Source of the DNA: Actinomadura montaniterrae
Lineage (GTDB): Bacteria > Actinomycetota > Actinomycetes > Streptosporangiales > Streptosporangiaceae
NCBI RefSeq assembly: GCF_008923365.1
Contig: NZ_WBMR01000070.1
Coordinates: 1-42,674 of the forward strand
DNA length: 42,674 bases
Direction of reading: 5' to 3'
Within the stretch, counting starts at the first letter, position 1, and each line of letters starts with the position of its first letter. Positions 8,196 to 14,911 of the stretch are shown here, in pieces. A model generated the notes under the pieces. It was given only the letters and a program-made list of their open reading frames with translations. It was not told the DNA's origin and did not search any database. The position numbers and the translations under genes were made by a program.

Positions 8196-8324
8196 GCTGT
8201 CGGAAGTGATCGGGTCCAAACGCCGCTGTCCGCACCCGGACGGGAGGAACTTCGCAAACTCGTCCGGCGCCGGTGGCGTAAGGGTTTTCGCAGCGTCCGG
8301 GGAGATCCCGGGCGATGTTCCCTC

Positions 8325-8354
8325 TTGACGGGTGCTCCGGCTCACATCTAGCGT
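8325..8354 (+). promoter_or_regulatory. Promoter of the rhaTPQS-rhaM-rhaI-rhaEW operon
   Basis: TTGACG (8325-8330) is followed by an 18-base spacer and TAGCGT (8349-8354), a good match to vegetative actinomycete promoters. Transcription would begin near 8361, just before the operator at 8369-8385, and leave a leader of about 63 bases. The remaining gap (8192-8324) shows no gene. Confidence 0.6.
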
Positions 8355-8368
8355 CCTCCGCAACATCA

Positions 8369-8385
8369 CGTTAAAACGTTTTTCA
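8369..8385. promoter_or_regulatory. LacI-type operator downstream of the transporter promoter
   Basis: CGTTAAAACGTT begins at 8369. The perfect 10-base palindrome AAAACGTTTT lies at 8373-8382, inside the predicted 5' leader just after the start site. It shares TTAAAACGT with the site at 8174-8195. Binding here would block initiation or early elongation. Confidence 0.65.
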
Positions 8386-8423
8386 TCCATCCGTCACAGA
8401 CTCCCCGTGCGAGGAGGGTGGCC

Positions 8424-9962
8424 ATGAGTGCACCCGGCAGGTCGACGCCGCCGACATTGGCACTGGTCAACGTGAGTAAGTCGTTCGGCGCCGTGCGGGC
8501 CCTGCAGGGCGTCACCCTCGAGCTGCACGCCGGCGAGGTGCACGCGCTCGCCGGCGAGAACGGCGCGGGCAAGTCGACCGTCGTAAAAACGTTCGCAGGC
8601 GTACACCGCCCCGACGCGGGCGAGGTCCGCGTCGACGGCGAGCCGGTGACGTTCAACGGCCCCGCCGACGCGCAGGCCGCCGGCGTCGCCGTCATCTACC
8701 AGGAGCCGACGCTGTTCCCCGACCTGTCGGTCGCGGAGAACATCTTCATGGGCCGCCAGCCCCGCGCCGGGCTCGGCCGCATCGACCGCCGCACCGTGCA
8801 CGCCGAGACCGCCAAGCTGTTCGAGCGGCTCGGCGTCGCGCTGGACCCGCAGCAGCCCGCCCGCGGCCTGTCCATCGCCGACCAGCAGGTCGTCGAGATC
8901 GCCAAGGCCATCTCCCGGGACGCGCGGGTGCTCATCATGGACGAGCCGACCGCGGCGCTCACCGGCCAGGAGGTCGCCCGGCTGTTCAACGTGACCCGCA
9001 CGCTGCGCGAGCAGGGCTGCGCGATCCTGTTCATCTCGCACCGGCTGGAGGAGATCTTCGAGATCTGCCAGCGGGTCACGACGCTGCGCGACGGCACCTA
9101 CATCGGCACCGACCCGGTCGCCGACCTCACCGCCGACGACCTCGTCCGCCGGATGGTCGGCCGCGACCTCGACGCGCTCTACCCCAAGCAGGACGTGACG
9201 CCCGGCGAGGTCGCGCTGAAGGTCAGCCGGCTGACCCGCGAGGGCGCCTTCACCGACATCTCCTTCCAGGTGCGGCGCGGCGAGATCGTCGCGCTCGCCG
9301 GGCTGGTCGGCGCCGGCCGCAGCGAGGTCGCCCGCGCGATCTTCGGCGTGGACCGCTGGGACGCCGGGGACGTCGAGGTGGCGGGGAAGAAGCTGCCACC
9401 CGGCAGCCCCACCGCCGCGATGTCGGCCGGGCTCGCGCTCGTCCCCGAGGACCGCCGCCAGCAGGGCCTGGTGATGGACATGTCCATCGAGCGCAACATG
9501 GGCCTCACCCAGCTGCGCTCGCTGCGCAAGGAGACCGCGCGCGGACCGCTCATCTCCCGCAAGGTGGAGCGCAGCCGCGCCGCCGACTGGGCGCTGCGGC
9601 TCCAGCTCAAGTACGCCCGCCTCAGCGACACCGTCGGCGTCCTGTCGGGCGGCAACCAGCAGAAGGTCGTACTCGCCAAGTGGCTCGCCACCGAGCCGAC
9701 CGTCCTGATCGTGGACGAGCCGACCCGCGGCATCGACGTCGGCACCAAGGCCGAGGTGCACCGGCTGCTGTCGGAGCTCGCCGCGCAGGACCTCGCCGTG
9801 CTGATGATCTCCTCCGACCTGCCGGAGGTGATCGGCATGGCCGACCGCGTCCTGGTCATGCACGAGGGCCGGCTCACCGCCGAGATCGCCCGCGCGGACG
9901 CGACCGAGGAGAGCGTGATGGCCGCCGCGACCGGGCGCGCCGGAACCGGAAAGGCGGCCTGA
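8424..9962 (+). CDS. rhaT: Sugar ABC transporter ATP-binding protein, rhamnose type
   Basis: The 512-residue protein carries two fused ABC ATPase domains, as in the CUT2 carbohydrate uptake class (RbsA/XylG/RhaT). The first domain has GENGAGKST (44-52) and a degenerate signature LSIADQQ (149-155). The second has a weak Walker A GLVGAGRS (293-300) but a full LSGGNQQ signature (407-413), the usual asymmetry of this class. ATG at 8424 follows GAGGAGG by six bases; the GTG at 8418 lies inside that ribosome binding site. It is the first gene of the plus operon and powers import through RhaP/RhaQ. Codons 54-60 are unusually A-ending for this genome and form an operator-like site. Confidence 0.94.
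   Translation: MSAPGRSTPPTLALVNVSKSFGAVRALQGVTLELHAGEVHALAGENGAGKSTVVKTFAGVHRPDAGEVRVDGEPVTFNGPADAQAAGVAVIYQEPTLFPDLSVAENIFMGRQPRAGLGRIDRRTVHAETAKLFERLGVALDPQQPARGLSIADQQVVEIAKAISRDARVLIMDEPTAALTGQEVARLFNVTRTLREQGCAILFISHRLEEIFEICQRVTTLRDGTYIGTDPVADLTADDLVRRMVGRDLDALYPKQDVTPGEVALKVSRLTREGAFTDISFQVRRGEIVALAGLVGAGRSEVARAIFGVDRWDAGDVEVAGKKLPPGSPTAAMSAGLALVPEDRRQQGLVMDMSIERNMGLTQLRSLRKETARGPLISRKVERSRAADWALRLQLKYARLSDTVGVLSGGNQQKVVLAKWLATEPTVLIVDEPTRGIDVGTKAEVHRLLSELAAQDLAVLMISSDLPEVIGMADRVLVMHEGRLTAEIARADATEESVMAAATGRAGTGKAA
8582..8598. promoter_or_regulatory. Possible intragenic LacI operator within rhaT
   Basis: CGTAAAAACGTT (8582-8593) matches the leader operator CGTTAAAACGTT at 11 of 12 positions, although it lies in coding sequence. 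The right half-site decays (TCGC), so it is only partly palindromic. The codons used (GTA, AAA, GCA, then GTA) are rare in this window, suggesting the DNA sequence itself is kept. Centre-to-centre distance to the leader operator is 213 bases, compatible with looping. Confidence 0.5.
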
Positions 9963-9965
9963 CCC

Positions 9966-11099
9966 ATGACCGTGCTCACCCAGTCCCCGGCGAAGCCGGG
10001 CTCCGGCGGGCCGCCCGGCGGCGGGCGCCGGCTGGTCGAACTGGTCCTGCGCGCCCGCGAGCTGAGCATCCTCGGCGCGCTCGTCGTGCTGGTCATCGGC
10101 ACCGAGCTCGCCAACCACCGGTTCCTGTCCGGGCAGGGCGTCAAGGACATCTTCCTCAACGCCTCCATCCTGGCGCTGCTCGCCGTCGGCCAGTCGATGG
10201 TCGTCGTCACCCGCAACATCGACCTGTCGGTCGGCTCCGTCGTCGGGCTCGTCGCGTTCACCGCAGGCAAGTTCGCCTCCGGCGGCGACCGCAACGTGGT
10301 GCTGGTGGTGCTGCTCGGCATCGTGATCGGGCTCGCCTGCGGGCTCGTCAACGGCCTGCTCGTCAGCTTCTGCAAGGTGCCCGCCCTGGTCGTCACGCTC
10401 GGCACCCTCTACGTCATCCAGGGCCTCGACTACAAGATCGCGCACGGCGAGCAGATCGGCGCCGCGGACCTGCCGTCCTCGGTGCTGTCGCTCGGCAACG
10501 ACTCGGTCCTCGGCGTGCCGTACCTGCCCGTGATCACCGTCGTCGTGATGCTGATGATGGGCTACTACCTGCGCTCCTACTCCTCCGGGCGGGAGTTCTA
10601 CGCGATCGGGTCCAGCCCCGAGGCGGCGCGCCTCGCCGGCATCTCCATCCGCCGCCGCGTCCTCACCGCCTACCTCGTCAGCGGCGGCCTCGCCGGCCTC
10701 GCCGGGGTGCTGTGGCTGGCCCGGTTCGGCACCGTCGTCGCGGACGCGGCGCACGGCTGGGAGCTGAAGGTCGTCAGCGCCGTCGTCGTCGGCGGCGTCG
10801 CGATCACCGGCGGCGTCGGCACCGTGTACGGCGCGGCGCTCGGCGCGCTGCTGCTCACCACCATCGGCAGCGTGCTGGTGGTGCTCAAGGTCAACTCGTT
10901 CTGGCAGGACGCCATCACCGGCGTCCTCCTGCTCCTGGCGATCAGCGTGGACCGGCTGCTGGCCCTGCGCGTCACCAAGGCGCTCAAGCAGCGGTCGCTG
11001 GAGTCCAGCGTCCACCGCGACGCCTCAGCGCCGCCGCCGGCCGCCGAGGCGACGGCGCGGACGACCAAGGACGAGGCGCCGAAAGGAAAGGTGTCGTGA
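9966..11099 (+). CDS. rhaP: Rhamnose ABC transporter permease 1
   Basis: A 377-residue polytopic membrane protein of the BPD_transp_2 (RbsC/XylH) permease family. After a Pro/Gly-rich cytoplasmic N-terminus it has eight to ten hydrophobic segments. The family motif NIDLSVG is at 84-90, and the ATPase-contact EAA segment (EAARLAGI) begins at 219. A charged, Ala/Pro/Lys-rich tail of about 40 residues is probably cytoplasmic. It starts three bases after rhaT and ends in a GTGA overlap with the second permease, so the two are likely made together and form a heterodimeric pore. Rhamnose specificity comes from context. Confidence 0.92.
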   Translation: MTVLTQSPAKPGSGGPPGGGRRLVELVLRARELSILGALVVLVIGTELANHRFLSGQGVKDIFLNASILALLAVGQSMVVVTRNIDLSVGSVVGLVAFTAGKFASGGDRNVVLVVLLGIVIGLACGLVNGLLVSFCKVPALVVTLGTLYVIQGLDYKIAHGEQIGAADLPSSVLSLGNDSVLGVPYLPVITVVVMLMMGYYLRSYSSGREFYAIGSSPEAARLAGISIRRRVLTAYLVSGGLAGLAGVLWLARFGTVVADAAHGWELKVVSAVVVGGVAITGGVGTVYGAALGALLLTTIGSVLVVLKVNSFWQDAITGVLLLLAISVDRLLALRVTKALKQRSLESSVHRDASAPPPAAEATARTTKDEAPKGKVS

Positions 11100-12124
11100 C
11101 CACTGACACGAAGAGCGCCCCGCGCGGCCTCGCCCTCGGCCGGCTGCTGCGGTGGGAGACCGCCGTCACCGCCCTGCTGGTCATCGTCTTCGCCGGCGGC
11201 GCCGGGTTCTCGCCCGACTTCGCCAACACCGACAACCTGTCGTTCGCGCTCGGCGACCTCAGCGAGATCGCGCTGATCGCGCTGCCGATGACGCTGCTGG
11301 TGGTGTGCGGGCAGGTCGACCTGTCGGTCGCGTCCGTGCTCGGCCTGTGCAGCGCCCTCACCGGCAAGATGTGGGACAACGGCATGGCGATCGAGACGAT
11401 CATCCCGATCGTGCTGGTCGTCGGCGTCGTCTGCGGCCTCGTCAACGGGCTGCTCGTCACCCGGCTCGGGCTGCCGTCGCTCGCGGTGACGATCGGCACC
11501 ATGACCCTGTACCGGGGCCTCGCGTACGTGGTGCTCGGCACCGGGGCCATCTCCGAGTTCCCCACCCAGTACACGAACATGGCGACCGAGTCGATCCCCG
11601 GCACGCCGATCCCGTACCCGATCGCGCTGTTCGCCGTCCTGGCGGTCATCACCGCGGTGGTGCTGCACGCCACCGGCGTCGGGCGGTCGCTGTTCGCGAT
11701 CGGCTCGCAGGAGGACGCGGCGTACTTCGCCGGCATCCGGGTCAAGCGCCTCAAGCTGATCCTTTTCGTGGTGTCCGGGCTCGTCGCCGGGTTCGCCGGC
11801 ATCGTCTACACGCTCCGCTACGGCAGCGCCCGCGCCGACAACGGACTCGGCCTGGAGCTCACCGTCATCGCGGCGGTGCTGCTCGGCGGCATCGACTTCG
11901 ACGGCGGCAAGGGCACCCTCGGCGGCGTCATCGCCGCGGTGCTGCTCATCGGCCTGCTGCGCAACCTGCTGATGCTCAACGACGTCTCCACCGAGGTCCA
12001 GTCGATCGTCACCGGGCTGCTCCTCATCATCAGCGTCCTCACCCCGCGGCTGATCGCCGTGGTGCGCGAGGCACAAGGCCGGCGGCGGGGCGCGCGACCC
12101 GCGGTCCCCGCCGCCGCACCATGA
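11096..12124 (+). CDS. rhaQ: Rhamnose ABC transporter permease 2
   Basis: A 342-residue permease of the same BPD_transp_2 family as its upstream neighbour. It has VDLSVAS at 74-80 and an EAA-type segment (EDAAYFAGI) from residue 206. The GTG at 11096 overlaps the stop of rhaP and has a purine-rich AAGGAAAGG just upstream. A larger open frame upstream is only the shadow of rhaP. Two non-identical permeases with one double ATPase and one binding protein is the arrangement described for rhizobial RhaSTPQ. Confidence 0.92.
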   Translation: MTTDTKSAPRGLALGRLLRWETAVTALLVIVFAGGAGFSPDFANTDNLSFALGDLSEIALIALPMTLLVVCGQVDLSVASVLGLCSALTGKMWDNGMAIETIIPIVLVVGVVCGLVNGLLVTRLGLPSLAVTIGTMTLYRGLAYVVLGTGAISEFPTQYTNMATESIPGTPIPYPIALFAVLAVITAVVLHATGVGRSLFAIGSQEDAAYFAGIRVKRLKLILFVVSGLVAGFAGIVYTLRYGSARADNGLGLELTVIAAVLLGGIDFDGGKGTLGGVIAAVLLIGLLRNLLMLNDVSTEVQSIVTGLLLIISVLTPRLIAVVREAQGRRRGARPAVPAAAP

Positions 12125-12195
12125 ACCCCCGGCCCCCCGCCGCATCCGGAAAACCCACCCCAGAGCACGACCTGGAATCCCGAAAGGCACTCGTG

Positions 12196-13281
12196 ATGAC
12201 CCTTCGTTTGCGCGCCCCGCGCCGCCTCGTGGCCGTCGCGTCCGCGGGCGCACTCGCCCTCTCCCTCGCCGCGTGCGGCGGCACCACCAAGGACTCCTCG
12301 GACGACTCCGGGAGCAAGGCCGCCGCGGGCGGCGAGAAGGCGGACCCGAACGCGCCCCTCAAGAAGGGCCTGAAGATCGCGTTCCTGCCCAAGCAGGTGA
12401 ACAACCCCTACGAGACGATCGTCGACAACGCCGGCATCGCGGCCGCCAAGGAGTACGGCGGCTCGGCCAAGGAGGTCGGCCCGTCCGACGCGTCGGCGTC
12501 CTCGCAGGTGTCCTACATCAACACGCTGATCCAGCAGCGGCACGACGCGATCCTCATCGCGGCCAACGACCAGAACGCGGTGTGCGGCCCGCTCAAGCAG
12601 GCCATGGCCAAGAAGATCAAGGTCGTCGCCTACGACTCCGACACCGCGCCCGAGTGCCGCAACGTGTTCATCAACCAGGCCAGCTCGGAGGAGATCGGCC
12701 GCAGCGAGGTCAAGCTGCTGGCCGACCAGATCGGCGGCAAGGGCGACATCGCGATCCTGTCCGCGACCGCGAACGCCACCAACCAGAACACCTGGATCAA
12801 GTACATGCAGGACGAGCTGAAGAAGCCGGAGTACTCCGGCATGAAGCTCGTCAAGATCGCCTACGGTGACGACGACGACCAGAAGTCGTTCCAGCAGACG
12901 CAGGGCCTGCTGCAGGCGTACCCGAACCTGAAGGGCATCATCTCGCCCACCACGGTCGGCATCGCCGCCGCCGCCCGCTACATCGACGGCTCGAAGTACA
13001 AGGGCAAGGTCACGCTGACCGGCCTCGGCACGCCGGACCAGATGCGCAAGTTCATCAAGGACGGCACGGTCAAGTCGTTCGAGCTGTGGGACCCGAAGAA
13101 CCTCGGCTACCTCGCGTCCTACGCCGCGGCGGCGCTGTCGTCCGGGCAGATCACCGGCAAGCAGGGCGAGACGTTCAAGGCCGGCAAGCTCGGCGAGCGC
13201 ACCATCGGCGCCAACGGCGAGGTCATCCTCGGCCCGCCGACGGTGTTCGACGCCAAGAACATCGACCAGTACCACTTCTGA
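12196..13281 (+). CDS. rhaS: Rhamnose-binding lipoprotein of the ABC transporter
   Basis: The 361-residue protein is a periplasmic-binding-protein-like (RbsB family) solute receptor. A basic N-terminus and hydrophobic core lead to the lipobox LAAC with Cys27 as lipidation site, so it is anchored outside the membrane. A Ser/Asp/Ala-rich linker follows, then the type I binding fold beginning KKGLKIAFLPKQVNNPY. ATG at 12196 is eight bases after AAAGG; the adjacent GTG at 12193 is an alternative. It follows rhaQ by 71 bases with no obvious promoter and is followed after six bases by rhaM. Among RbsB-like proteins the RhaS group is the likely class given RhaT/P/Q and the catabolic genes. Confidence 0.92.
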   Translation: MTLRLRAPRRLVAVASAGALALSLAACGGTTKDSSDDSGSKAAAGGEKADPNAPLKKGLKIAFLPKQVNNPYETIVDNAGIAAAKEYGGSAKEVGPSDASASSQVSYINTLIQQRHDAILIAANDQNAVCGPLKQAMAKKIKVVAYDSDTAPECRNVFINQASSEEIGRSEVKLLADQIGGKGDIAILSATANATNQNTWIKYMQDELKKPEYSGMKLVKIAYGDDDDQKSFQQTQGLLQAYPNLKGIISPTTVGIAAAARYIDGSKYKGKVTLTGLGTPDQMRKFIKDGTVKSFELWDPKNLGYLASYAAAALSSGQITGKQGETFKAGKLGERTIGANGEVILGPPTVFDAKNIDQYHF

Positions 13282-13287
13282 TCCCGC

Positions 13288-13620
13288 ATGACGTCTGACG
13301 GCACGAAGCGCGTCTGCTTCCTGCTGAAGGTCCGGCAGGACCGCCTGGAGGAGTACAAGGAGCGCCACCAGGCGGTCTGGCCGGAGATGCGGGACGCGCT
13401 GCGCGAGACGGGCTGGCACAACTACTCGCTGTTCCTGCGCGAGGACGGCCTGCTCGTCGGCTACCTGGAGACCGACGACTTCGCGGCCGCGCAGGAGGCG
13501 ATGGCCCGCACCGACGTCAACGCCCGCTGGCAGGCGGAGATGGCGCCGTTCTTCGAGGACCTCGACGGCCGCCCCGACGAGGGGATGCGGCCGCTCCCCG
13601 AGGTCTTCCATCTCGACTGA
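13288..13620 (+). CDS. rhaM: L-rhamnose mutarotase
   Basis: The 110-residue protein closely follows RhaM/RhaU, which interconverts alpha and beta anomers of L-rhamnose so that both can be used. The family pattern is visible: EEYKERH with the likely catalytic His27, VWPEM, GWHNYSLFL, a central DVNARWQAEM stretch and the C-terminal EVFHLD. No good ribosome binding site precedes it. The start lies six bases after the rhaS stop, so translation probably depends on reinitiation. A strong hairpin begins directly after the stop. Confidence 0.93.
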   Translation: MTSDGTKRVCFLLKVRQDRLEEYKERHQAVWPEMRDALRETGWHNYSLFLREDGLLVGYLETDDFAAAQEAMARTDVNARWQAEMAPFFEDLDGRPDEGMRPLPEVFHLD

Positions 13621-13649
13621 GGGCCGCCGCCCCCACCCGGCGGCGGCCC
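13621..13649 (+). terminator. Strong G+C hairpin between rhaM and rhaI
   Basis: GGGCCGCCGCC (13621-13631) pairs perfectly with GGCGGCGGCCC (13639-13649) around a 7-base loop, starting at the first base after the rhaM stop. No U-run follows. It could partly terminate transcription, protect the upstream transporter mRNA, or set a different level for rhaI and rhaEW. Which of these applies cannot be decided from sequence. Confidence 0.6.
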
Positions 13650-13677
13650 CGGACAGCAGAAACGTGAGGTTGCACCC

Positions 13678-14844
13678 GTGAACGACACCAGCGCGGTGAA
13701 GGACGCCCTGCGCCGCCAGCAGATCGAGACTCCCTCCTGGGCGTACGGCAACTCGGGGACCCGGTTCAAGGTCTTCGCCCAGCAGGGGGTGCCGCGCACC
13801 CCGCAGGAGAAGATCGACGACGCCGCGCAGGTGCACCGCTTCACCGGTGTCGCGCCGAGCGTCGCCGTCCACATCCCGTGGGACAAGGTGGACGACTACG
13901 CGGCGCTGGCCGCGCACGCCGAGGAGCGGGGCGTCCGGATCGGCGCGGTGAACACCAACGTGTTCCAGGACGACGACTACAAGCTCGGCAGCGTCACCAA
14001 CCCCGACCCGAAGGTCCGCCGCAAGGCCCTCGACCACCTGCTCGAATGCGTCGACATCATGGACGCGGTCGGGTCGAAGGACCTGAAGCTGTGGTTCTCC
14101 GACGGGACGAACTACCCCGGCCAGGACGACATCCGCGCCCGGCAGGACCGGATGGCGGAGGCGCTCGCGGCCGTCTACGAGCGGCTCGGCGACGACCAGC
14201 GGTTCCTGCTGGAGTACAAGCTGTTCGAGCCGGCCTTCTACATGACCGACCTGCCGGACTGGGGCGCGTCCTACGCGCACTGCCTCAAGCTCGGCCCGAA
14301 GGCGCAGGTCGTGGTGGACACCGGGCACCACGCGCCGGGCACGAACATCGAGTTCATCGTGGCGTTCCTGCTGCGCGAGGGGAAGCTCGGCGGGTTCGAC
14401 TTCAACTCCCGCTTCTACGCCGACGACGACCTGATGGTGGGCGCGGCCGACCCGTTCCAGCTGTTCCGGATCATGTACGAGGTGGTGCGGGGCGGCGGCT
14501 ACGACCCGGAGACGGGCGTGGCGTTCATGCTCGACCAGTGCCACAACATCGAGCCGAAGATCCACGGCCAGATCCGCTCGGTGATGAACGTGCAGGAGGC
14601 GACCGCGAAGGCGCTGCTGGTGGACGGCGACGCGCTGCGCGCCGCGCAGGAGTCCGGCGACGTGCTGGCGGCGAACGCGGCGTTCATGGACGCCTACAAC
14701 ACCGACGTGCGGCCGCTGCTGGCGGAGCTGCGCGAGGAGATGGGCCTGCACCCGGACCCGGTCGCCGCGTACCTGGCGTCCGGCTACTTCGAGCGCGTGG
14801 TCGAGGAGCGCAAGGACGGCCAGGCCGCCGGCTGGGGCGCCTGA
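13678..14844 (+). CDS. rhaI: L-rhamnose isomerase
   Basis: A 388-residue TIM-barrel isomerase converting L-rhamnose to L-rhamnulose, of the RhaI type found in Pseudomonas and Gram-positives rather than enteric RhaA. Candidate metal ligands by comparison with the Pseudomonas stutzeri enzyme are Glu179, Asp214 and His217 (in VDTGHH), Asp249 and Asp251 (in ADDD), and Asp286 (MLDQCHN). At the place where that enzyme has a His ligand (His281), this protein has Asp241. The start is GTG at 13678 with GAGG about nine bases upstream, after the rhaM hairpin. rhaEW follows after 67 bases. The family call is secure. Confidence 0.93.
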   Translation: MNDTSAVKDALRRQQIETPSWAYGNSGTRFKVFAQQGVPRTPQEKIDDAAQVHRFTGVAPSVAVHIPWDKVDDYAALAAHAEERGVRIGAVNTNVFQDDDYKLGSVTNPDPKVRRKALDHLLECVDIMDAVGSKDLKLWFSDGTNYPGQDDIRARQDRMAEALAAVYERLGDDQRFLLEYKLFEPAFYMTDLPDWGASYAHCLKLGPKAQVVVDTGHHAPGTNIEFIVAFLLREGKLGGFDFNSRFYADDDLMVGAADPFQLFRIMYEVVRGGGYDPETGVAFMLDQCHNIEPKIHGQIRSVMNVQEATAKALLVDGDALRAAQESGDVLAANAAFMDAYNTDVRPLLAELREEMGLHPDPVAAYLASGYFERVVEERKDGQAAGWGA

Positions 14845-14911
14845 CCGGCGCCGGCCCCGACACGTCGTCGAATCCGACAAGCCGCCGATTCCGAACAAGG
14901 AGAGAGCACCG

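Noticed and set aside
8418..8423. GTG at 8418 as the rhaT start
   Set aside because: It overlaps the GAGGAGG ribosome binding site that serves the ATG at 8424.
13658..13666. AGAAACGTG before rhaI as another LacI operator
   Set aside because: Only AAACGT matches, symmetry is poor and there is no promoter beside it.
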